Origin: Candidatus Pacearchaeota archaeon
GTDB taxonomy: Archaea > Nanoarchaeota > Nanoarchaeia > Pacearchaeales > GW2011-AR1
Length of the DNA: 16,969 bases
Assembly (NCBI GenBank): GCA_002690445.1
Contig: NZER01000475.1
Span: 1 to 16,969 of the forward strand
Direction of reading: 5' to 3'
The position numbers and the translations under genes are program-made. This document shows positions 7,404-12,887 of this stretch, piece after piece; position 1 is the first letter of the stretch, and each line of letters begins with the position of its first letter. Below the pieces are notes generated by a model. The model was not told the DNA's origin and ran no database searches. It saw nothing but the letters and a program-made list of their open reading frames with translations.

Positions 7404-7555
7404 TTTATGATTTAACAATTTTCAGAAAACTCAAGGCACGAACCGAGCGGGTCTTTCTCACGAAGTGAGAAACTTGGAGTGGGCGAATAATTTGCTCGAA
7501 CTTACGAACCTCCACGAGAGTGAGAGTGAATTATGAGGAATTTTAAAACCACAAA
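7404..7555. repeat. Palindromic element, copy C (about 152 bp, intergenic, modules rearranged)
   Basis: The left edge TGATTTAACAATTTTCAGAAAACTC matches copy A, and the right edge TTAAAACCACAAA matches copy B with decay, so the terminal inverted repeat is imperfect. The 36-nt hairpin module at 7449-7484 matches copy B's 6380-6415 at 33 of 36 bases, but here it precedes the AATTTGCTC / ACCTCCACGAGAG / GAGTGAATTAT part instead of following it. ATAATT and AATTAT can pair. The minus strand is open for about 43 codons and contains PLQVSH and VRKT, as in the copy B peptide. It fills most of the gap between dph6 and tmk. Confidence 0.7.
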
Positions 7556-7561
7556 AATATT

Positions 7562-8185
7562 TCAAACAGGCATCCCACTACCCTTCTCAAAACCCTTCTT
7601 CACTTCCTCAAAAATCTCCTCAATACCCTTTTCTCCATCAATAATAATTATATTTTCCTCAGGCAGCAAGCCCTTTAACTTAAGATAATTTTCCCTTACC
7701 TTAGCTAAAAATTTCCTGCTCTTTTCAAACTTATGCTCACTTACCCTCCCACCATCCTTACTTTCCTTCCTTCGCCTCTCACCTGCAGTTTCAACAGAAA
7801 TATCAACTAAAAAAATAAAATCCGGAATTGGCATCTGTTTCTGCCTCTCTATCAACTCTCCCATATCCCGCCCCTGCGCTGCCTGATAGCATATTGTTGA
7901 ATACTTATACCTATCTGAAATAACAATAACTTCTCTTTCCAATGCAGGCTTAATAATCTCATCAATATGCTCCTGCCTGTCCTTAACAAAAAGCTCTATT
8001 AACCTCTCCATCCTCTCTTCAGGATTTTCTTCTAATCTCAAAATTTCCCTTATCTCCCTATACTTATAAGGTTCTCTTGTAACAACAACATGATTATATT
8101 TATCTAAACCAGAAAGCCATTTTGCTAACTTCCAAACCTGAGTAGATTTCCCACATCCATCTATTCCATCCAACACAATAAACAT
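7562..8185 (-). CDS. tmk: Thymidylate kinase (dTMP kinase)
   Basis: A 207-residue protein. The P-loop GIDGCGKST (7-15), the TREP motif (36-39) and 'SDRYKYSTICYQAAQG' (90-105, with the DRY motif and the Q of the thymine pocket) are in the usual order. The LID region 'ERRRKESKDGG' near residue 135 carries the arginines. The enzyme phosphorylates dTMP to dTDP in the cytoplasm for dTTP synthesis. The length is normal and the start is supported by a TATA box 21 bp upstream of the ATG. The promoter closely resembles that of dph6, so the two may be expressed alike. The 3' end lies next to repeat copy C. Confidence 0.93.
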   Translation of the reverse strand: MFIVLDGIDGCGKSTQVWKLAKWLSGLDKYNHVVVTREPYKYREIREILRLEENPEERMERLIELFVKDRQEHIDEIIKPALEREVIVISDRYKYSTICYQAAQGRDMGELIERQKQMPIPDFIFLVDISVETAGERRRKESKDGGRVSEHKFEKSRKFLAKVRENYLKLKGLLPEENIIIIDGEKGIEEIFEEVKKGFEKGSGMPV

Positions 8186-8205
8186 GCAAATTCCAAACTT
8201 TCTGG

Positions 8206-8226
8206 CTTTAAAAAACTAATCTAATC
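8206..8226 (-). promoter_or_regulatory. TATA box and upstream element of tmk
   Basis: GTTTTTTAAAG with upstream GATTAGATTA. It is 20-21 bp from the ATG at 8185 and nearly the same as the dph6 promoter. Confidence 0.6.
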
Positions 8227-8304
8227 TATCCTGCCAAATTTAAAATTAAAATCTCCAAATAAATGGTCCGATTTGATTGAGTTAAGTCAAAAAATGGCAA
8301 CTGA

Positions 8305-8385
8305 ATGTTTACATGGAGAGATGGTTATATTGGAGATGTTCATAATATCAATTATTTATTATTGGATTGGGCTATTGTAACCTAA
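8305..8385 (+). pseudogene. Possible remnant of an unidentified gene
   Basis: A 26-codon open frame starting MFTWRDGYIGDVHNINYL and ending DWAIVT before a stop. The peptide looks protein-like rather than random, but its frame is closed just upstream by TGA. A second frame on the same strand from about 8233 to 8379 is also open (…NKWSDLIELSQKMATE…), which suggests a frameshifted relic. It lies in the 233-bp gap between tmk and the EEP gene, where I see nothing else except the repeat at 8396-8415. I cannot identify a family. Confidence 0.2.
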
Positions 8386-8395
8386 GAAAAATTGA

Positions 8396-8415
8396 TTATT
8401 TTCATCTCAACCTCT
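8396..8415. repeat. 20-bp direct repeat, downstream copy (at the EEP gene 3' end)
   Basis: TTATTTTCATCTCAACCTCT, identical to 9117-9136. On the minus strand it reads as a Shine-Dalgarno plus ATGAAAATAA, like the start of the EEP gene, but here it opens only a seven-codon frame. Confidence 0.75.
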
Positions 8416-8418
8416 TTT

Positions 8419-9126
8419 TTAAATATTTATTTCTGCAACCAATGCCTTATGGTCTGAAATATCTTTTCCAAGACATTTAAATGATTTAAATTCAAATTCT
8501 TTTGGGATTAGTATATAATCTAAAGTATAGTTTGCAGGAGGATAGGATAAATATTCCTTAAAACTCAATGAACTTTTATAATCCTCTTCAGTTATTTCAT
8601 GAAGAACATAAGAATCAATAATATTAAAATCTCCAACAATAATTGGTTTTATCCCTTTCTTTTTAATATATCTTAGTGTTTCTAGAAGATGCAACAAACT
8701 AAAGTAACTACTATTGGAGAAATGAACAACAATTAAATCAATAATTTTCTGAGCCTTTAATTTTACATACAAATTTCCACAAGTATACCTATCATCATGA
8801 TGTTTTCTTAGTCTCTTTCTTTCAATCTTTAATATTGGATATTTTGATAAGATTGCTGTTCCTTCCATACACCTACGCTTATATTGTTCTGGTCTTTCTT
8901 TTCGTTTATCTGTAACAGGATAAAAAGCATAATAAAGATATTTTAATTCCCTATTTAATTGTTTTGCCTGATTATTTCCTTTTTTATTAAATTTCACATC
9001 ATCTCTTACTTCTTGAAGAGCTACAACATCTGGATTATGTTTTTTTATGAATTTAATTATTTTAGGTTTTCGCTCTCCCCAATTATTATAATTCCATAAA
9101 TTTAAGTCCAAGATTTTTATTTTCAT
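8419..9126 (-). CDS. Endonuclease/exonuclease/phosphatase (EEP) superfamily protein
   Basis: A 235-residue protein. EEP-fold motifs are in order: 'NLWNYNN' (9-15), the catalytic Glu in 'PDVVALQEV' (32-40, E39), 'GTAILSKYPI' (89-98), 'VVHFS' (133-137), 'GDFN' (165-168), 'TLDYILIP' (201-208) and the terminal 'ISDHKALVAEI' (223-233) with the catalytic Asp-His pair. Members are Mg-dependent phosphodiesterases, including nucleases, phosphatases and deadenylases. The motifs do not fix the substrate. It is short for an AP endonuclease (about 250-280 aa). Its base composition lacks the strong C/G skew of the flanking genes, and it is bracketed by a 20-bp direct repeat, so it may have been acquired. 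It lies 50 bp after the HTH protein gene. Confidence 0.85.
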   Translation of the reverse strand: MKIKILDLNLWNYNNWGERKPKIIKFIKKHNPDVVALQEVRDDVKFNKKGNNQAKQLNRELKYLYYAFYPVTDKRKERPEQYKRRCMEGTAILSKYPILKIERKRLRKHHDDRYTCGNLYVKLKAQKIIDLIVVHFSNSSYFSLLHLLETLRYIKKKGIKPIIVGDFNIIDSYVLHEITEEDYKSSLSFKEYLSYPPANYTLDYILIPKEFEFKSFKCLGKDISDHKALVAEINI

Positions 9127-9136
9127 CTCAACCTCT
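9117..9136. repeat. 20-bp direct repeat, upstream copy (EEP gene start)
   Basis: Identical to 8396-8415. It contains the EEP start codon (9124-9126) and most of its Shine-Dalgarno site. Confidence 0.75.
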
Positions 9137-9138
9137 CT
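9131..9138 (-). promoter_or_regulatory. Shine-Dalgarno site of the EEP gene
   Basis: AGAGAGGT on the minus strand, 4 nt before the ATG. A TATA-like GTTTTTATAAT (9157-9167) is about 30 bp upstream of the ATG, giving a short leader. Confidence 0.5.
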
Positions 9139-9176
9139 TTATTTAAACAAATTTAATTATAAAAACTTATCTTTTC

Positions 9177-9857
9177 TTACTTATATTTACACAACATGTG
9201 GGCAAGAGACATAGTGCTTCTTACTTTTCTTCCACCATGCCAAAGGGTATTAATCTCTCGTGCTATTTTACCATTTTTTACTAAGCTCCCTCTTTGGTAA
9301 AATTTTGATTTAGAAAACAAATATGCACATAATTTTTCTCCTTCTTCCCAAGGTACCTTTCCCCGAGAAATAGTTGCCTTTCTTGCAGCTTCCTTACGCT
9401 CTTTAGAAGTCATAGCATGAATACCCAAACCACGCCGACAAACTGAATTTCCATGTGCTTTCCGTTTTTTCTTGCTCCAAGAAATAAATCCCTTACTTCT
9501 ATACCCTCTCTTCTGTTCGTCGGTCCATCCAAACATTCCCCTCTCTTGTGAAACCATTTCTAATCCATGATTTGACATATGGTTTTTCCCAATGCTACTT
9601 AATTCTTCATTAGTCAATAATCCCTCAAAACTATATCCAAATCTCCCTTCTAAATTTCCAGATAAAGCGCAATAAACAATTCTGCTTGCGGTTTCACTAG
9701 TCAATACACCAAATAAATTCTGAATCTCGTACTTAGCCGCTATTCCCTGAAGTGTCATTCCATTTTTATAATCATCTGCAATTTCTGGATGTAATCCTTG
9801 AAGTTTAATTGCTTTTTTTAATGAAAATTTAATTGCAGCAAATTGTTTTGGTTCCAT
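9177..9857 (-). CDS. Uncharacterised protein with HTH-like N-terminus, short repeats and Myb-like C-terminus
   Basis: A 226-residue basic protein without a recognised name. Residues 22-50 (HPEIADDYKNGMTLQGIAAK and on) look like a small helix-turn-helix. Residues 107-123 (GMFGWTDEQKRGYRSKG) and 145-161 (GIHAMTSKERKEAARKA) are two copies of a 'G..g.T.eerk...rKg' motif, also seen as arrays in some uncharacterised archaeal proteins. Residues 168-222 (VPWEEGEKLCAYLFSKSKFY, then QRGS, KIAREIN, GRKVRS) resemble a trihelical Myb/SANT-like DNA-binding domain. A nucleic-acid-binding role is inferred. It lies upstream of the EEP gene in the low-skew region and may have been transferred with it. The start is supported by a TATA box 22 bp upstream. 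Confidence 0.65.
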   Translation of the reverse strand: MEPKQFAAIKFSLKKAIKLQGLHPEIADDYKNGMTLQGIAAKYEIQNLFGVLTSETASRIVYCALSGNLEGRFGYSFEGLLTNEELSSIGKNHMSNHGLEMVSQERGMFGWTDEQKRGYRSKGFISWSKKKRKAHGNSVCRRGLGIHAMTSKERKEAARKATISRGKVPWEEGEKLCAYLFSKSKFYQRGSLVKNGKIAREINTLWHGGRKVRSTMSLAHMLCKYK

Positions 9858-9879
9858 TTTGTATTAATAAGAAATTAGA

Positions 9880-9888
9880 TTTTTAAAC
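9880..9888 (-). promoter_or_regulatory. TATA box for the HTH protein gene
   Basis: GTTTAAAAA on the minus strand, 22 bp from the ATG at 9857. In the remaining gap to 9997 I see only AT-rich sequence. Confidence 0.5.
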
Positions 9889-9997
9889 CTTCCTCTTTTG
9901 TAACCACTTAGAAATAACAATTAAAATTAATCTTTGTCTCTTAGAAATTTATAGAACTTCACCCATATTAAAAAGACCACTTAATACACCAGAAAAC

Positions 9998-10945
9998 TTA
10001 CTCAGAAAAACTCTTAAACCAATTAATTATCTTCTGCCACAAACCCAACTCCTCTCCTCCAACCACCACACCACTATCATCTCCCCCACCTACCCCATCA
10101 TCTGCCCCTACCTCATTTCCTTCATCTCCCCCATCCACTCCCCCAGAATCTATCTCAATTACCTCACAAATAGCCTCTGCCTCCTCCCGATTATACAACT
10201 TAGTAACCTCCCCATTACTAAACACCTTATCATAAATCACAAACTCATCAATCTTCCCTTTCAAATGCCCAGTTGCAAGATTCTTATAACTTCCCAAATA
10301 CAAATCTGTATCATGATAAACAATATCTCCCGTATTCTCCTTAATTTTCTTAAACTCCCCATTAATAAAAAGCTTCATTACCTTACCATCAAACATCAGC
10401 ACAACATGATTCCAACTCCCCTGCAAATTCCTCTGCTTAGACAACAAAAGAGTATCACTTGGAGAATAACCATCTCCAGTTACAAAACTAGCAGATAATC
10501 TCGGACTTATACCATTAGCATAATCAAACCGCAAATGATAATCATGAAAAGGATTTTTATGCTCTGTATATGGTTTATCAAAAATAACAGCAAAAATATC
10601 ATCTCCCTGCTCTAAATAAATCCACACTGCCAATGTTACTGGCCCTAAAGGTTCTATTTTTGCAGCTCTCGGAATCACAGCATAATCATCAGCACCATCA
10701 AAACTAATCGCTTTCCCAAACTTGCCGTCGACAAAACTCGCACCATAAACACTCCCCGCCTTCCCGCCAAGAAACTCCCCCACATCATCTTCAAAATCAT
10801 AATAAGCCATCACCCCATCTTCACAAGAAACAGCAGAACTAATCACCTTCCCCGTCATCCCTATTTTAAAAAATCCCACCAAAACCATTTCCACAACTAA
10901 AACCAATACAAAAATCAAAATCACCACAAAATACCTCTTTTTCAT
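9998..10945 (-). CDS. Membrane-anchored LamG-domain surface protein
   Basis: A 315-residue protein. A basic N-terminus and one hydrophobic helix (residues 5-26) form a signal or anchor, followed by 'MTGKVISS', a 'TGKV' segment I associate with secreted proteins of Woesearchaeota/Pacearchaeota. Residues 42-255 form a LamG/concanavalin-like fold: 'MAYYDFEDDVGEF', 'GKAISFDGADDYAVIP', 'TLAVWIYLEQGDD', 'SWNHVVLMFDGKVMKLFING' and 'GKIDEFVIYDKVFS'. A Gly/Asp/Val-rich flexible acidic stretch (264-297) leads to an amphipathic end, LGLWQKIINWFKSFSE. It probably faces the outside and binds glycans or a partner surface; the ligand is unknown. The TATA box lies 19 bp upstream of the ATG. Confidence 0.82.
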   Translation of the reverse strand: MKKRYFVVILIFVLVLVVEMVLVGFFKIGMTGKVISSAVSCEDGVMAYYDFEDDVGEFLGGKAGSVYGASFVDGKFGKAISFDGADDYAVIPRAAKIEPLGPVTLAVWIYLEQGDDIFAVIFDKPYTEHKNPFHDYHLRFDYANGISPRLSASFVTGDGYSPSDTLLLSKQRNLQGSWNHVVLMFDGKVMKLFINGEFKKIKENTGDIVYHDTDLYLGSYKNLATGHLKGKIDEFVIYDKVFSNGEVTKLYNREEAEAICEVIEIDSGGVDGGDEGNEVGADDGVGGGDDSGVVVGGEELGLWQKIINWFKSFSE

Positions 10946-10964
10946 ACTTCCCTTAAGATATAAT

Positions 10965-10974
10965 TATTTAAATA
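10965..10974 (-). promoter_or_regulatory. TATA box for the LamG anchor protein gene
   Basis: TATTTAAATA, 19 bp from the ATG at 10945. Confidence 0.6.
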
Positions 10975-11051
10975 GTTATTGAAAACAATATTCTTCTATG
11001 ATGATTTAAAATAAACTTTCACCTTATTATTAATTTAACATTACCAAACTA

Positions 11052-11124
11052 CCAAAGGCAACTGCGTGCCGCCAGGCACGCCATAAATCAGCGAGCTCAA
11101 GGCGAGCCTATCTTGCCAAAGGCA
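11052..11124 (+). other. Compact GC-rich structured element, possible three-way junction
   Basis: In an AT-rich intergenic region, a GC-rich block folds on paper into an outer stem GGCAA (11057-11061)/TTGCC (11113-11117), a 7-bp hairpin GCGTGCC-GCCA-GGCACGC (11064-11081) and a hairpin GCTC-AAGGC-GAGC (11095-11107). The block is flanked by the direct repeat CCAAAGGCA (11052-11060 and 11116-11124), which could be a target duplication or part of a structure. It ends about 50 bp before the GTPase start. No known RNA family is recognised. Confidence 0.4.
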
Positions 11125-11147
11125 TCCAAAATCCAAAAAACAAATTA

Positions 11148-11158
11148 TTTTAAATTAA
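11148..11158 (+). promoter_or_regulatory. TATA box of the TGS GTPase gene
   Basis: TTTTAAATTAA, with TTTAAA ending 21 bp before the ATG at 11176. This fixes that start and excludes the upstream TTG at 11113. Confidence 0.6.
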
Positions 11159-11175
11159 GATTTCCTAGCATCAAC

Positions 11176-12093
11176 ATGCCAATCAACGCTCACCCCGAAC
11201 ACATCCAAGCAGAAAAAGAATATCTCCTAGCTGAAACTATTGAAGACAAACTCCTCGCACTTGAAAAAATGCTCTCTACCATGCCAACTCACAAAGGAGC
11301 AGAAAACTTAAGAGCCCAGCTAAGACTGCGATACAAAAAACTAAAACAATCAATAGAAAAATCAAAAAAATCAGGCAAATCCAAAAAACAAGGAATAAAA
11401 AAAGCAGAAATACAAGCTATCCTCATCGGATTTCCAAACACTGGTAAATCATCCCTCTTCAAAGCCCTGACAAACCAGGAAGCAAAAACCTCCCCCCACC
11501 CCTTCACCACCTACCAACCCCAGCTCGGCACAATTCACTTTGAAAATACAAAAATCCAGCTCATAGACTCACCCCCATTCCCCAGCCACGACAAATCCCT
11601 AATCAACTCAACAGACACCCTTCTTCTTGTCATAAACAGCCTCGAACAAATAAAACAAGCTGAAAAATTCACACAAAAATCCCCAGCTAAAATTATAACA
11701 ATATATAATAAATCAGACCTCCTGTCTCAGGAACAGCAAAGAAAAATTCAGGCAACACTTAAATCTCAAAAACTCAACTTCTTTTTAATATCTGCAGCAA
11801 AACCAGACAACCAAAAAATACACGAACTAAAACAAAAAATCTTCCAGACCTTTCCAGTTATAAGAATCTACACAAAAGAACCTCACAAACCCTTAGACAT
11901 AACATCAAGCGAACCAATGATTCTCAAAAAAAACTCAACTGTCAAAGATGTAGCAGAAAAAATAAGCAAAGGAATGCCAAAAAAAATAAAACAAACAAAA
12001 ATCTGGGGCCCTTCCTCAAAATTCTCCGGACAAGTTGTCGGATTAGAACACATTCTCAAAGATAAAGACACTGTCGAGTTTCAGACTAAGTAA
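11176..12093 (+). CDS. DRG/Rbg-like GTPase with C-terminal TGS domain
   Basis: A 305-residue protein. An N-terminal helical pair (1-75), 'PTHKGAENLRAQLRLRYKKL', is DRG-like. The G domain has G1 GFPNTGKSS (85-93), G2 around T111-T112, G3 D131-SPP (DSPP instead of DTPG), G4 NKSD (178-181) and G5 SAA (206-208). The TGS domain spans 229-303 (IRIYTKEPHKPLDI through GLEHILKDKDTVEF). DRG/Rbg proteins bind ribosomes and tRNA-related partners, so a translation role is likely. It is shorter than classical DRGs (about 365 aa), mostly in the inserted S5D2L region. The upstream TTG that would add 21 residues lies inside the structured element and lacks promoter support. Its last base abuts the convergent gene with no spacer. 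Confidence 0.88.
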   Translation: MPINAHPEHIQAEKEYLLAETIEDKLLALEKMLSTMPTHKGAENLRAQLRLRYKKLKQSIEKSKKSGKSKKQGIKKAEIQAILIGFPNTGKSSLFKALTNQEAKTSPHPFTTYQPQLGTIHFENTKIQLIDSPPFPSHDKSLINSTDTLLLVINSLEQIKQAEKFTQKSPAKIITIYNKSDLLSQEQQRKIQATLKSQKLNFFLISAAKPDNQKIHELKQKIFQTFPVIRIYTKEPHKPLDITSSEPMILKKNSTVKDVAEKISKGMPKKIKQTKIWGPSSKFSGQVVGLEHILKDKDTVEFQTK

Positions 12094-12348
12094 TCAGATT
12101 AAAGTCTTAATTTTCTCAGAAATATTTTTTAGATTATCATTAATTTTCCAGTAAAAAATATAAATCAAAACCATAATAAGAATCATCAAAAAAGTGTAAA
12201 TCACAACTTTCTCAAAATCTAAAATAAGTGCACCCAGATAAGTAAAAATACCCCCAAGTCCAGAAACCAAAATAATAGTTAACAACTGCAAATTTCTCCT
12301 ATAAGACAAATCTAAACTATTTTTTTCCAAATCAAGCTTGCTAACCAT
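12094..12348 (-). CDS. Small two-helix membrane protein
   Basis: An 84-residue protein. A polar N-terminus (1-20, 'LDLEKNSLDLSYRRN') is followed by hydrophobic segments at about 22-43 and 48-67 and a charged C-terminal helix 'KINDNLKNISEKIKTL'. The likely topology has both ends in the cytoplasm. I do not recognise a family. The start codon follows the stop of the 50-aa gene by 1 nt, so the two form a translationally coupled pair with one promoter at 12524-12531. Confidence 0.7.
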   Translation of the reverse strand: MVSKLDLEKNSLDLSYRRNLQLLTIILVSGLGGIFTYLGALILDFEKVVIYTFLMILIMVLIYIFYWKINDNLKNISEKIKTLI

Positions 12349-12349
12349 A

Positions 12350-12502
12350 TTAACTCGAAGCTATAAAAGAAATTCCAAAAGCAGTTAGGATAATCCCAAC
12401 AATAACCTCTGCCAAATTGCTCTGAGAATTCAAAAAAATATAAGTTCCCAACAAAGTAGCTCCAACACCTACACCAATTTTTAAAGGACTAAGTTTTGCC
12501 AT
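12350..12502 (-). CDS. Very small membrane protein (50 aa)
   Basis: A short gene, 50 codons plus a TAA stop. The protein begins MAKLSPLKIGVGVGATLLGT, continues YIFLNSQSNLAEVIVG and ends in a hydrophobic helix, IILTAFGISFIASS. It has two transmembrane helices joined by a polar loop. Support comes from the TATA box exactly 21 bp upstream of the ATG and the 1-nt spacing to the following gene. The function is unknown. Confidence 0.65.
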   Translation of the reverse strand: MAKLSPLKIGVGVGATLLGTYIFLNSQSNLAEVIVGIILTAFGISFIASS

Positions 12503-12523
12503 AACAAAATAACATATATTATG

Positions 12524-12531
12524 CTTTTAAA
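12524..12531 (-). promoter_or_regulatory. TATA box of the 50-aa/84-aa membrane protein pair
   Basis: TTTAAAAG, 21 bp from the ATG at 12502. Confidence 0.55.
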
Positions 12532-12559
12532 TTTATTTATATCAAAAACCAACACAGAG

Positions 12560-12568
12560 TTTATAAAA
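12560..12568 (+). promoter_or_regulatory. TATA box for the 96-aa anchored protein
   Basis: TTTATAAAA, 28 bp before the ATG at 12597, implying a leader of about 7 nt. No Shine-Dalgarno is evident. Confidence 0.45.
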
Positions 12569-12596
12569 AAATATGAACTAGGATATATAGATTAAA

Positions 12597-12887
12597 ATGA
12601 GACTGAACAAACAAAAAACCTTCTTCACCCTCGCAATTTTCAGCATCTTCATCCTCCTCATCCTCACAGCAAATCAAAAACCAATTATGCAAGGCACAGT
12701 CAAAGAAATAAAATACACTCTTAACAGAATAGTAATCACCCTTACCGAACACAACCAAGAAATAATTCTCTTTACTCCAAAAATCCTAGATCTCCAACAA
12801 GGACAGCAAATTGAAATTTACGGATCACAAGAAAAATACAAAAACAAAACCCAGATTATTGCTCATAAAATTATCAGTTACCCATAA
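12597..12887 (+). CDS. Membrane-anchored small OB-fold-like protein
   Basis: A 96-residue protein. The basic N-terminus and hydrophobic helix (residues 8-25) act as an anchor. The remainder, 'MQGTVKEIKYTLNRIVITLT', 'EIILFTPKILDLQQGQQIEI' and 'KTQIIAHKI', has the strand spacing of a minimal OB fold, like the nucleic-acid-binding 'tRNA_anti'/BOF type: 'G.V..I......i.l......i.....ild..l..G..i.v.G.......tqI.a..I'. Being outside the membrane, its ligand is unclear. Its 3' end overlaps the stop of the convergent large gene by 10 bp. Confidence 0.65.
   Translation: MRLNKQKTFFTLAIFSIFILLILTANQKPIMQGTVKEIKYTLNRIVITLTEHNQEIILFTPKILDLQQGQQIEIYGSQEKYKNKTQIIAHKIISYP

Noticed and set aside
8385..8405. Seven-codon frame after a good Shine-Dalgarno at the end of the EEP gene
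   Set aside because: It is the second copy of the 20-bp direct repeat and has no continuing gene in any frame on the minus strand.
11113..11175. Upstream TTG extension of the GTPase
   Set aside because: It lies in the structured element, lacks a promoter at the right distance and adds no conserved residues; the ATG at 11176 fits the TATA spacing.
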